Assembly: GCF_003989665.1 (NCBI RefSeq)
Contig: NZ_RZIJ01000005.1
Span: 1-64,000, forward strand
DNA length: 64,000 nucleotides
Source of the DNA: Azospirillum doebereinerae
GTDB lineage: Bacteria > Pseudomonadota > Alphaproteobacteria > Azospirillales > Azospirillaceae
Direction: 5' to 3'
Made by a program: the position numbers and the translations under genes. The notes beneath the pieces are model-generated. The model searched no databases. It saw only the letters and a list, made by a program, of their open reading frames with translations, and was not told the DNA's origin. The first letter of the stretch is position 1; the number at the start of each line of letters is the position of its first letter. Shown piece after piece: positions 1 to 8,805 of this stretch.

Positions 1-236
1 TGCTCCCCTTGGACTTCGCGTCAGGTCCTTGTCCGTCCACGAGGTGCGTTGTTGGCCGGCGGGAAGCTTCGCTCTTCCTCCTTGCTCCCCTTGGACTTCG
101 CGTCAGGTCCTTGTCCGTCCACGAGGCGCGTTGTTGGCCGGCGGGAAGCTTCGCTCTTCTTCCTTGCTCCCCCTGGACTTTCCTTTAGGTCGTTACTCGT
201 CCACGAGGATCGCTGTCGGTCGGCCGCTCTGGTGAC
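1..236. repeat. 82-bp tandem repeat, two full units plus a diverged third
   Basis: Units begin at 1, 83 and 165, each with the block TGCTCCCCTTGGACTTCGCG. Units 1 and 2 are almost identical over 82 bp. The third keeps the start and the CGTCCACGAGG block but has drifted elsewhere. The array probably continues left of the window. Short ORFs across it are repeat translations without ribosome binding sites, so I do not call them genes. Confidence 0.85.
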
Positions 237-437
237 CCCTTGTTCAGGTCTGTGAGCATGCCTCCTCCATCCACCTTCCCACGCTCTCCCCTTCCGTCAC
301 CCCTCAAGCGTGATGAGGGGGAGCAAGGGAGATTGCAGGCGCATGGAGGTCATGCGACAGGCATACAGCAAACACACCTGTCCGGAGATGCGCCCATGAG
401 GGAGGGCATGAGGGGAATTGCGGTGCATGCCCGTCAA
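237..437. other. non-coding stretch left of the tRNA fragment
   Basis: No convincing gene, ribosome binding site or terminator is visible here. If the tRNA fragment to the right is an attachment site, this stretch and the repeats would be the right end of an integrated element. That is inference from position only. Confidence 0.4.
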
Positions 438-485
438 GGACTACGAATCTGAGGGTCAGGAGTTCGAATCTCTTCGGGCGCGCCA
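438..485 (+). pseudogene. 3' fragment of a tRNA-Arg(ACG) gene
   Basis: The sequence from about 438 reads as the anticodon loop CTACGAA (anticodon ACG), the 3' anticodon stem TCTGA, variable loop GGGTC, an intact T arm (AGGAG, TTCGAAT, CTCTT), the 3' acceptor strand CGGGCGC, a discriminator base and CCA. There is no D arm, and the preceding bases do not pair with the anticodon stem or give the expected 5' acceptor GCGCCCG in the right place. The gene therefore cannot make a tRNA. A break in the anticodon region with an intact 3' end is typical of a tRNA attachment site. Confidence 0.8.
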
Positions 486-510
486 TCCTTTCCAAGCACA
501 CGCAAGACGA

Positions 511-545
511 CGACAAGGCCGCCTCCGGGCGGCCTTCGTCGTTTT
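511..545 (+). terminator. intrinsic terminator downstream of the tRNA-Arg fragment
   Basis: The arms AAGGCCGCC (515-523) and GGCGGCCTT (528-536) are extended by CGAC/GTCG and followed by TTTTC. It is oriented with the tRNA fragment and is probably its original terminator. This suggests that the DNA to the right is the native chromosomal flank. Confidence 0.7.
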
Positions 546-605
546 CGGGTTTACCATGATCGTCCTTAAAGTTGATTTTGCGGGGACATACGCCCTCCAC
601 ACCGA

Positions 606-3600
606 TCAGGACCGATCCAGCGCGCGTTGGATGGCTCTCAGCAGGTCGTCCGGGCTGAGCGGCTTGTGCAGGAGGAGGAAGCCGCTGTTGATCGCTTCCC
701 GAATGCGCAGGGGCGAGGTGTCGCCGGTCAGGAGAATGCCCGGCAGACGGGTTCCCAGACGCTGTTCCAGGCGGCGGATGGTCTCCGCTCCATTCTCCGG
801 ACCTTTCAGCCGAAAATCGGCGATGACCAGATCCGGCGGGTTCCCCCGGAGCCGCTCCAAGGCCGTGGCGCCGTCCGGGGTCGCGACCACGTCGTAGCCT
901 TCGTCCTTGAGAAAAGCCTCGATCCCGTTGAGAACGGCCGTGTCGTCGTCGATCACAAGCACCCGCTCGCCGTTGCTGGCCTCGCGCTGCATCGCCTCGT
1001 CGTCCCCCGGCATTGGATCGTTCGGATCGGCCAAGGGAACGAGGACCTCGAAGACCGATCCCGCGCCCAGCCTCGACCGGACCTGGATCGGGTGGCCGAG
1101 CAGACCCGCGAGGCGCTCGACGATGGCCAGCCCAAGCCCCAGTCCTTGCCGGCGGTCGCGCTCCACGTTGCCAACCTGATGGAACTCCTCGAAGATGGCG
1201 GAGAGCTGGTCCTGGGGGATGCCTTGCCCGGTGTCCCAGACCTGAACGCGCAGGTGGTCGCCGGAACGCCGGCACCCCATCAGAATGCACCCCTCGTCGG
1301 TGTATTTGATCGCGTTTGCGAGGAAGTTCCGGAGGATGCGCATCAGCAGCGCCGGGTCGCTCCGCACCACCAGGCTGGTGGGAACGTAACGCAGGGTCAG
1401 CCCCGCCACGTCGGCCAGCGGCGCGGTTTCGGCGTAGAGGGACGCGAGCGTCGCGTGGAGCGGATGGGGACGGGGCGACACCTCGATGATGCCAGCGTCC
1501 AGACGCGACACGTCCAGGATGTCGTCCAGCATGGAGGTCAGGGCGCCCAAGCTGCTGCCCATGTTCGACAGCAGCTTGGCGGCAGGCTCGGTCATCGGTT
1601 GCAGGTTCAGCAGATGCTGGAACATCGTCAGTGCCTGCGCCGGCTGGCGCAGGTCGTGGCTGGCGGCGGCGAGGAAGCGGGTCTTGCTGGCGCTGGCCTG
1701 TTCCGCGGCCATCTTGGCGTCGGCCAGGGCTTGGCGGACACGCGCCCGCTCGGTGATGTCCTCCATGGCGAGAAGGATCAGGTTGCCCCGGCTCATGCGG
1801 CGCGCGTTCAGCAGCAGGCGCCGCTCGTCGTTTCCGGGATCGACGGCGATCTCCAGCGCGTCGACCACGGCATCGTCGGGGATGATCCGCTCCAGAGCCT
1901 CCCGCAGCGCCGGTTCGGCAAGGCCGCCGGCCACGACGGTCCACAAGGGATAGCCGATGGTGTCGGCCGGGACGCTTCCGAAGGTCCGATGGAAGGCGGC
2001 GCTGGCGCCCACCACCCGCAGCGCGTCGTCGAGCACCAGAAGGGGTTCGCGCACCGTGTTGACGATGGCTTCGGCAAAATCGCGGTCGGCGCGCGTCTCG
2101 TCGAGGATCCGGGCCCGCTCCAGGACGGCGCCCAGCACGCTGGCGATGGTCTGCGCGAATTCGATGTCGTTCTCGGAGAAATGGCCGGCCTCCCGACTGC
2201 CCAGCGCGAGAACGAAGGGCGTACGTCCCCGGTCGCCGAACGCGACGCCCAGCCCGCTGGTCATCTCCGATCCGGCCGCCATGGGGTCGGCCATCCGGCG
2301 ATCCGGCCGCTCGCACAGCGACCGGACCGGGGAACCACCGGTGAAATCCGCGACGATCAGCGGTTGACGCGAACGGAACACCCGACCCGCCAGCGTGGCC
2401 CGGTTCGGCGACAGCCCCACCCTTTCCTCCGGCGTCACGGACAACCCAGCGGCGCCGAGCAGAACCAGGTTCTCCATCCCTTCCGCCGCAGCGCCGGATG
2501 AGGCGCTGGGGCCGAGGATCGCGACCCCGTCCACCTCCAGCGCCTCGGCGATCATCCGCGCGGCTTCCGTCAGCGTGTCCGGATCGTTCTGTCCGACCGG
2601 ATCCATGCGACCGAGATCAGCGATCAGCTGGTGCTGCCGGGCGCGCAGGGCCAGGGCCAAGCTGGTGCGCTTCAACGCCGTCACATCGCTGAAGGTGATG
2701 ACGGCGCCCTCGATCCGGCCGCTCTGGGTGCGGTAGGGCTGGATGCGGCGCAGGAAGGTGGCGTCCCCGTCCGCCGCCACCTCGCGCTCCAGAGGGGCCA
2801 GCGAGGCCAGGGTGGCGTGAACGTCCTCAACCAGATGCGGGTCGGCGAAATGACGGGTGATGTCGGTGATCGGCCGCCCGGCGTCCTGTGGCAGCAGGGA
2901 AAACAGCCGCGTCGCCGTCGGCGTGAAGCGCTTGATCCGCAGGTCGGTCGCCAGGAAGACCGTGGCGATGTCGGAGCTGCTCAGCAGGTTGGTCAGATCG
3001 TTGGTGGTCGTCTCCAGTTCCTCGACCTTCTCGTGAAGCTGGGCGTTCAGGGTGCTGAGTTCCTCGTTGAGGGACTGCAGCTCCTCCTTGGAGGTTTCCA
3101 GCTCCTCGTTGGTCGATTGGTACTCCTCGCCGATCGACAGCATCTCCTCGCCGGCGATCCGCAGGGCCTCGTGGGCGGCGCCGAGTTCCTCGACCTTGAC
3201 GTTCAGCTCCTCCTGGGTGACGCGCAGCTCGTATTCGAGCTGTTGGAACTGGTCGCTCTCGAAGGGCGGGGCCGGCGCCTCGTCGGGCGGCGCGGCCTGG
3301 ACCGGGACGTCGGCGGCGTCGGCAAAGGTCACCACCAGCAGGTCGCTCTTGTCCTTGGGAAAGCGGACCGGGATCACCGTGACCGCCACCATCCGGGAGG
3401 CGCCATGGTGCTTGTGACGGATGCCGGCGATCCGGACACGGCTGCGCGTGGCGGCGGCCTGGGCGATGACCTCGCGCAGCTTCAGGCGCAGTTCCCCGCG
3501 CGTCATCGCCGTCAGGTCCCAGGGCGGTTCCCCCATCGGCAGGTCGAGGAAATCCCCGGTCGGGCCGAAGAGGTACTGGACACGGTGCTGCGGATCGATC

Positions 3601-5213
3601 AGGACCGCCGCCGGGGCGTATTCGAGCAGCAGGGCCTGCCGGGTGACCTCGGCCGGGCTGTTGCCGCGCGTCGGAATGTTCGGAAGCGCCGTCACCGCCG
3701 CCGGCAGCCTGACCGACGCCGGCAGCGCCAACGCGGTTCCCCGCGCCGTCCCGAGCTTGCGGTAGAGCCGCCATTTCTGGGAGAGCGGGCCGAACAGGTC
3801 GGACCGCCCGTTCACGGTTTCCGCCGAGCCGAGGAAAAGCACCCCTTCCGCCGCCAGACCGAAATGGAACATCCCGAAGATGACCTTCTGCACGGCCGGC
3901 TCGATGTAGATCAGGGCGTTGCGGCAACTGATCAGGTCGAGGTTGGAGAAGGGCGGATCGTTGAGCAGGTTGTGCTGGGCGAAGGTGACCATGTCGCGCA
4001 GCGCCTTGGCGACCCGGTAGCCGTCCTTGACCGGCGTGAAGAATTGGGCCAGCCGCTCGGCCGACACGTCGGCGGCGATGGTCTCGGGGTACAGACCGGC
4101 GCGGGCGACGGTCAGCGCCCGGCTGTCGACGTCGCTGCCGAACACCTTGACGTCGAGCGGTTTTCCGGACTTGGCACAGGCTTCCATCAGCAGGATGGCG
4201 ATGGAATAGGCCTCCTCGCCGGTGGCGCAGGCCGGGACCCAGACGCGCACCGGATGCCCGGCCGCACGCTCGGCGACCAGCGGGCCGACGAGATCCGTGG
4301 CCAGCGCCGCGAACGCCGGAGCGTCGCGGAAGAAACGGGTCACGCTGATCAGCACGTCGCGCGACAGCTGTTCGATCTCGGCGGGATGGGTGCCCAGGAA
4401 GACGAGATACTCCGCCATGTCGGCGATCTGGTGGATGCCCATCCGCCGTTCGATCCGGCGGACGAGGGTCTTGGCCTTGTAGGCGCGATGGTCGCGCTTG
4501 GTCTGCGCGGCGAGAAGGGCGAGGATGCGATGAAAGGCCGGGTCGTCGACCGCGTCGCCACCCTCCACGTCCTTCTGCCCCATCGCGGGGCCGAGATAGG
4601 GTTGGCGGACGAAATCGACCAGGGCGGCCGGGATCGACGACGGCGCCAGCACGTAGTCGGCCATGCCGGTGGCGATGGCGCTGCACGGCATGCCGTCGAA
4701 GGCGGCGGTCGCGGGATCCTGCACGACGACCAGCCCGCCATACTCCTTGACCGCCCGCAGCCCGTAGGTCCCGTCCGCCCCGGTGCCCGACAGCACGACG
4801 ACGATGGCCTTCTCCCGCTGGTCGGTCGCCAGCGTGCGGAAGAAGAGGTCGATGGGCAGCGCCGCGTTGTCCGGCAACTGCGGCGCGCGGACGCGCAGGC
4901 GCCCCTCCTCCAGGGACGTCAGCTGGCCGGCCGAGGCGACGTAGACGTGGTTCGCTTCCAGCGCGAGGCCGTCCGCCGCCGCGTGGACGGGCAGCGGCGT
5001 GATCCTGGCCAGAAGCCCGATGAGCAGCCCTTCGTTGTCGGGCGTCCGGTGCTGGATGACGACGAAGGCGAGGCGGCTGTCCACCGGCACGGCGCCGAGC
5101 AGGGCCGTGATGGCCTTGAGCCCGCCAGCCGAGGCGCCGACGGCGACGATCGCCAAGGGCTCCGGCCCGGCGTTCTCCTTGTCGATCCGCTCTTCGTCAA
5201 GCTGGCGGTCCAC
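606..5213 (-). CDS. CheB-CheR-PAS-GAF hybrid histidine kinase with C-terminal receiver
   Basis: Large signalling fusion of about 1535 residues. In order it has a CheB methylesterase domain (GASAGG with Ser28, QH at 54-55, and a GTGADG motif); a CheR methyltransferase domain with the VPACATGEEAYS SAM-binding motif and SCRN; a long Glu/Leu-rich coiled coil; PAS, GAF and PAS modules; a HisKA box (ASHDLRQP); an ATPase domain (NAIKYTDEG, DTGQGI, GLGLGLA); and a receiver (VIDDD, LTGD, HKP). The CheB part lacks its own N-terminal receiver, as is usual in such fusions. I chose GTG at 5213 because GGGGGA lies about 8 nt upstream and CheB begins shortly after it; an in-frame ATG at 5345 would add 44 residues. 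It is probably a cytoplasmic kinase that uses methylation chemistry or scaffolding for sensing; the input is unknown. No che cluster is nearby. Confidence 0.9.
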   Translation of the reverse strand: MDRQLDEERIDKENAGPEPLAIVAVGASAGGLKAITALLGAVPVDSRLAFVVIQHRTPDNEGLLIGLLARITPLPVHAAADGLALEANHVYVASAGQLTSLEEGRLRVRAPQLPDNAALPIDLFFRTLATDQREKAIVVVLSGTGADGTYGLRAVKEYGGLVVVQDPATAAFDGMPCSAIATGMADYVLAPSSIPAALVDFVRQPYLGPAMGQKDVEGGDAVDDPAFHRILALLAAQTKRDHRAYKAKTLVRRIERRMGIHQIADMAEYLVFLGTHPAEIEQLSRDVLISVTRFFRDAPAFAALATDLVGPLVAERAAGHPVRVWVPACATGEEAYSIAILLMEACAKSGKPLDVKVFGSDVDSRALTVARAGLYPETIAADVSAERLAQFFTPVKDGYRVAKALRDMVTFAQHNLLNDPPFSNLDLISCRNALIYIEPAVQKVIFGMFHFGLAAEGVLFLGSAETVNGRSDLFGPLSQKWRLYRKLGTARGTALALPASVRLPAAVTALPNIPTRGNSPAEVTRQALLLEYAPAAVLIDPQHRVQYLFGPTGDFLDLPMGEPPWDLTAMTRGELRLKLREVIAQAAATRSRVRIAGIRHKHHGASRMVAVTVIPVRFPKDKSDLLVVTFADAADVPVQAAPPDEAPAPPFESDQFQQLEYELRVTQEELNVKVEELGAAHEALRIAGEEMLSIGEEYQSTNEELETSKEELQSLNEELSTLNAQLHEKVEELETTTNDLTNLLSSSDIATVFLATDLRIKRFTPTATRLFSLLPQDAGRPITDITRHFADPHLVEDVHATLASLAPLEREVAADGDATFLRRIQPYRTQSGRIEGAVITFSDVTALKRTSLALALRARQHQLIADLGRMDPVGQNDPDTLTEAARMIAEALEVDGVAILGPSASSGAAAEGMENLVLLGAAGLSVTPEERVGLSPNRATLAGRVFRSRQPLIVADFTGGSPVRSLCERPDRRMADPMAAGSEMTSGLGVAFGDRGRTPFVLALGSREAGHFSENDIEFAQTIASVLGAVLERARILDETRADRDFAEAIVNTVREPLLVLDDALRVVGASAAFHRTFGSVPADTIGYPLWTVVAGGLAEPALREALERIIPDDAVVDALEIAVDPGNDERRLLLNARRMSRGNLILLAMEDITERARVRQALADAKMAAEQASASKTRFLAAASHDLRQPAQALTMFQHLLNLQPMTEPAAKLLSNMGSSLGALTSMLDDILDVSRLDAGIIEVSPRPHPLHATLASLYAETAPLADVAGLTLRYVPTSLVVRSDPALLMRILRNFLANAIKYTDEGCILMGCRRSGDHLRVQVWDTGQGIPQDQLSAIFEEFHQVGNVERDRRQGLGLGLAIVERLAGLLGHPIQVRSRLGAGSVFEVLVPLADPNDPMPGDDEAMQREASNGERVLVIDDDTAVLNGIEAFLKDEGYDVVATPDGATALERLRGNPPDLVIADFRLKGPENGAETIRRLEQRLGTRLPGILLTGDTSPLRIREAINSGFLLLHKPLSPDDLLRAIQRALDRS

Positions 5214-5732
5214 GATGGCGATCCCCCTGCGCGATTTGGGAGATCGTCCCGCTCTCCGGTTCGCTCGACACTGAAAATGACTGGAAGTTCCGAGCGTGCA
5301 CTTATGCGCTGAATTTTTAGCCTTGGCGCAGGATACCTTATCCATGCGGGAAAAACCATGGATCCTCCAAAACCCTGTCGAGACATCGTCTTTGTTGGGA
5401 AAAGCAGGCGAAGAAGCCCGAGGGGGATTTCGGCCGGATGATTTCATAGTCACTCCGGGTGGCGATCCTCTTTCTTGCCGGGATGGCCGGCCGAAAGCCG
5501 GTGGTGCACGAGACACCGACGAATCGAACCGGAATTGCCGCTTCAACCGCCCTCGATTTCCAAATTCGTGGCTTCGATCGTTCGAAACGATGGAAAACAC
5601 GGCCGCAAGGGCTTCTTCGGGCGGCCTCCGTCGTTTCCGGGGCTGCTTCTTCCGGCGGGGCGCGGGCGGATCGCCCGCAGCCGCCAAGGCGACGCTTGCA
5701 TTGCGCCCTGCGGCACCCCAAAGCTTAGCCTC
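5214..5732. other. divergent intergenic region between the CheB/CheR kinase and the helicase
   Basis: About 520 bp that should hold both promoters. Reading frames run through it on both strands, but they have no ribosome binding sites and only extend the flanking genes. A GC-rich imperfect hairpin is present around 5600-5635 (GGCCGC...GCGGCC). I see no convincing gene. Confidence 0.4.
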
Positions 5733-8258
5733 ATGATGTCCTCCCACGCTTCGGCGGGCGGCGGCTTCGGGCTCGGGGGCCGCGTGGTCGCCGTGCTGGG
5801 GCCGACCAACACCGGCAAGACCTATCTGGCCATCGAGCGGATGCTCGGCCACAGGTCCGGCATGATCGGTTTTCCCCTGCGCCTGCTCGCGCGGGAGAAC
5901 TACGACCGCATCGTCTCCATCAAGGGAAAGAACGCCGTCGCGCTGGTGACGGGGGAGGAGAAGATCCTGCCCCCCAACCCGTCCTGGTGGGTCTGCACCG
6001 TCGAATCGATGCCGCTCGACCGCGCCGTCGATTTTCTGGCGGTGGACGAGATCCAGCTCTGCGCCGATCCCGAGCGCGGCCACATCTTCACCGACCGGCT
6101 GCTGAACGCGCGCGGTCTGGTGGAAACGATGTTCCTCGGCTCCGATTCCATGCAGCCGTTGATCCGCAAGCTGGTGCCGCGCGTCGAGTTCATCAACCGG
6201 CCGCGCTTCTCGCAGTTGACCTACGCCGGGCACCGCAAGCTGACGCGCCTGCCGCCGCGCTCGGCCGTGGTGGCCTTCTCGGCGACCGACGTCTACGCGA
6301 TGGCCGAGCTGATCCGGCGCCAGCGCGGTGGCACGGCGGTGGTGCTGGGGGCGCTGAGCCCCCGCACCCGCAACGCCCAGGTGGCGCTGTATCAGGCCGG
6401 CGAGGTCGATTATCTGGTGGCGACCGACGCCATCGGCATGGGGCTGAACATGGACGTCGACCATGTCGCCTTCGCCCGCATCGTCAAGTTCGACGGCTTC
6501 GCCCCGCGCCGGCTGCGCCCGGCCGAGGTGGCGCAGATCGCCGGGCGGGCCGGGCGCCACATGCGCGACGGCACCTTCGGCACCACCGACGAGGTCGGCG
6601 AACTCGACGCCGACCTGATCAGCCGCGTCGAGAACCACGAGTTCGAGACGCTGAAGACCCTGACGTGGCGCAACAGCGCGCTGCGCTTCGACACGCCGGG
6701 CTTCCTGCTGAAATCGCTGGAGGAACGGGCGCCGATCCCGGAGCTGAGCCGCACCCGCGACGCCGACGACCATCTGGCGCTCCAGGCGCTGGTCCGCGAC
6801 CAGGAGGTCATGGATCTGGCCAAGGGCCGCGACGCCGTGCGGCTGCTGTGGGAGGTCTGCCAGGTCCCCGACTTCCGCAAGGTGCTGTCCGACGCCCACA
6901 CGCGGCTGCTGGGGCAGGTCTACCGCTCCCTGCGGACGGGGCTCGGCCGACTGGACACCGACTGGGTCGGCAAGCAGATCGCCCGGCTCGACCGGACCGA
7001 GGGCGACATCGACGCGCTGGTCGCCCGCATCGCCCATGTCCGCACCTGGACCTACATCTCCAACCGGCCGAGCTGGCTGGCCGACCCGTTGCACTGGCAG
7101 GAGCGCACCCGCGCCATCGAGGACCGGCTGTCCGACGCCCTGCACGAACGGTTGACGCAACGCTTCATCGACCGCCGCTCCGCCACGCTGTCGCGCACGC
7201 TGAAGGACGGGCGCGCCCTGATCGGCGGCGTGCGCGCCGACGGCGAGGTGGTGGTGGAGGGACACGTCGTCGGCCGGCTGGAGGGGTTCCGCTTCGTCCC
7301 CGACGCGCCCGAGCGCTCCGAGGAGGCGCGCGCCCTGGCGACCGCTGCCCGCCGCGCGCTGCGCGACGAGCTGGTGAAGCGGCTGCGTGTGTTCGAGCAG
7401 GAGCCCGACGGCGCCTTCGCGCTCGCCCCCGACGGGGTGCTGAGCGCCAACGCGGTGCCGGTGGCCAAGCTCGCCGCTGGGCCGTCGGTGCTGGCCCCGC
7501 TGGTGGTGCCCTTCGACGAGGGCATGCTGGACCAGGCCCAGCGCGAGCGGGTGCGCGCCCGGCTCGACCGCTGGCTGAAGGACCACGTCGCCGCGCGGCT
7601 GAAGCCGCTGTTCGCGCTGGCCGAGGCGAAGGGGCTGTCGGGCACGGCGCGCGGCCTCGCCTTTCAACTGGTGGAGGGTCTGGGGGTGTTGCCGCGCCCG
7701 CCGGTCGCCCCGCTGGTCGAGGGGCTGGAGCGCGAGGACCGCAAGGCGCTGGGGGCGCTGGGCGTCCGGCTCGGCGTGTCGCATCTCTATTTGACGGCGC
7801 TGGCGAAGCCGGGGGCGGTGGCGCTGCGCGGGCTGCTGTGGGCGGTCGCCAAGGGGCACCCGCTGCCGGTTCCGGTGCCGCCGCCGGGTCGCGTCTCGGT
7901 CGAGGCCGCGGGCGCGCCGCCGGCCTTCTGGGAGGCCATCGGCTACCCGCCGGCCGGCGGACGGGCGCTGCGGGTCGACATGCTCGACCGGCTGGAGACG
8001 GAGCTGCTGACGCTCGCCAGGGCGGGCGGCAAGGCGGGTGCCGTGGTCCGCGAGGTGGCGCTCGGCCAGAAAATCGGCGTGTCGGCGGAGGAGCTGGGCG
8101 CGGTGCTGACCGGGCTCGGCTACGCCCGCTCGGTGGCGGAGGACGGGACGGTGACATGGCGGCGGGGGCGACGCCCGCCCGCGCCGAGGCCTCGGCGCGA
8201 GGCGCCGGCCAACGCCGACCACCCCTTCGCCAAGTTGCGTCAACTGCCGGGGATGTGA
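5733..8258 (+). CDS. SUV3-like DEAD/DEAH-box RNA helicase
   Basis: 841 residues. The start holds a Walker A motif (GPTNTGKT) followed by the RLLARENY region, a Walker B box VDEIQ, motif III-like FSATD, and motif VI QIAGRAGR. This is the layout of the mitochondrial/alphaproteobacterial SUV3 family of ATP-dependent RNA helicases. The long C-terminal part (from about residue 330) is rich in Arg, Ala and Leu. I chose the first of two adjacent ATGs (5733, 5736); no strong Shine-Dalgarno is seen. The S4 RNA-binding gene follows 3 nt downstream, so the two are probably co-transcribed and act in RNA metabolism. The substrate is unknown. Confidence 0.9.
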   Translation: MMSSHASAGGGFGLGGRVVAVLGPTNTGKTYLAIERMLGHRSGMIGFPLRLLARENYDRIVSIKGKNAVALVTGEEKILPPNPSWWVCTVESMPLDRAVDFLAVDEIQLCADPERGHIFTDRLLNARGLVETMFLGSDSMQPLIRKLVPRVEFINRPRFSQLTYAGHRKLTRLPPRSAVVAFSATDVYAMAELIRRQRGGTAVVLGALSPRTRNAQVALYQAGEVDYLVATDAIGMGLNMDVDHVAFARIVKFDGFAPRRLRPAEVAQIAGRAGRHMRDGTFGTTDEVGELDADLISRVENHEFETLKTLTWRNSALRFDTPGFLLKSLEERAPIPELSRTRDADDHLALQALVRDQEVMDLAKGRDAVRLLWEVCQVPDFRKVLSDAHTRLLGQVYRSLRTGLGRLDTDWVGKQIARLDRTEGDIDALVARIAHVRTWTYISNRPSWLADPLHWQERTRAIEDRLSDALHERLTQRFIDRRSATLSRTLKDGRALIGGVRADGEVVVEGHVVGRLEGFRFVPDAPERSEEARALATAARRALRDELVKRLRVFEQEPDGAFALAPDGVLSANAVPVAKLAAGPSVLAPLVVPFDEGMLDQAQRERVRARLDRWLKDHVAARLKPLFALAEAKGLSGTARGLAFQLVEGLGVLPRPPVAPLVEGLEREDRKALGALGVRLGVSHLYLTALAKPGAVALRGLLWAVAKGHPLPVPVPPPGRVSVEAAGAPPAFWEAIGYPPAGGRALRVDMLDRLETELLTLARAGGKAGAVVREVALGQKIGVSAEELGAVLTGLGYARSVAEDGTVTWRRGRRPPAPRPRREAPANADHPFAKLRQLPGM

Positions 8259-8261
8259 GGA

Positions 8262-8657
8262 ATGACCCTGTCCGAAACCGAAGACACCGTCCCCGGCCGC
8301 CTGCGCATCGACAAGTGGCTGTGGTTCGCGCGCTTCTTCAAGACGCGCAGCCTCGCCGCCAAGCTGTGCAACGACGGCGGGGTCCGGTTGTCCGGGGCGG
8401 TGGTCACCAAGGCGCACGCGGCGGTGCGGCCGGGCGACGTGCTGACCTTCGCGCAGGGGCGCCACATCCGGGTGGTGAAGGTGCTGGCGCTGGGCAGCCG
8501 GCGCGGTCCGGCCCCGGAAGCCCAGGCGCTCTACGAGGATCTCGCCCCCCCGGTGCCGGAGGAGCGGCTGGAGGATCCCTACCGCCCGCCGGGCGCCGGA
8601 CGCCCGACCAAGCGCGACCGCCGGGCGATCGACGCGCTGCACGGCGAGGGCGAATAG
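8262..8657 (+). CDS. S4-domain RNA-binding protein, Hsp15 family
   Basis: 131 residues. The N-terminal S4 domain (LRIDKWLWFARFFKTRS and the following GGVRLSG loop) matches the heat-shock protein 15 family, which binds ribosomal or tRNA-like RNA on stalled 50S subunits. The basic tail (GRPTKRDRR) is also typical. A GTGAGG ribosome binding site sits just before the ATG, 3 nt after the helicase stop codon, which points to one transcript. Hsp15 equivalent is likely, but the exact function is inferred from the family. Confidence 0.88.
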   Translation: MTLSETEDTVPGRLRIDKWLWFARFFKTRSLAAKLCNDGGVRLSGAVVTKAHAAVRPGDVLTFAQGRHIRVVKVLALGSRRGPAPEAQALYEDLAPPVPEERLEDPYRPPGAGRPTKRDRRAIDALHGEGE

Positions 8658-8805
8658 CCTACGGGGCACGGCGTAAAACGAAAGACCGGGGCGGAAAAAG
8701 GGCGGCCCCCCTCTTGTGGGACCTCGGGCGTGGCATCATGTGGTCGCGGTCACGGTGAGCCGGCTTTCCGGCCCGCCGCCCCGAATTCCTGGAGCCACGC
8801 CCTTC

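Noticed and set aside
438..485. A functional tRNA-Arg gene
   Set aside because: The 5' acceptor strand, D arm and 5' half of the anticodon stem are missing.
606..8669. A continuous 2687-codon minus-strand frame
   Set aside because: Only 606-5213 is coding. The right part is the antisense of the helicase and S4 genes, open because of the high GC content, and shows no domain.
5987..8758. A 923-codon plus-strand frame within the helicase gene
   Set aside because: Extremely Arg/Gly/Ala-rich, no motifs, no ribosome binding site; the helicase frame has all conserved motifs.
8658..8805. A yybP-ykoY manganese riboswitch before the TerC-family gene
   Set aside because: I could not find the conserved loop elements or the expected helices in the leader.
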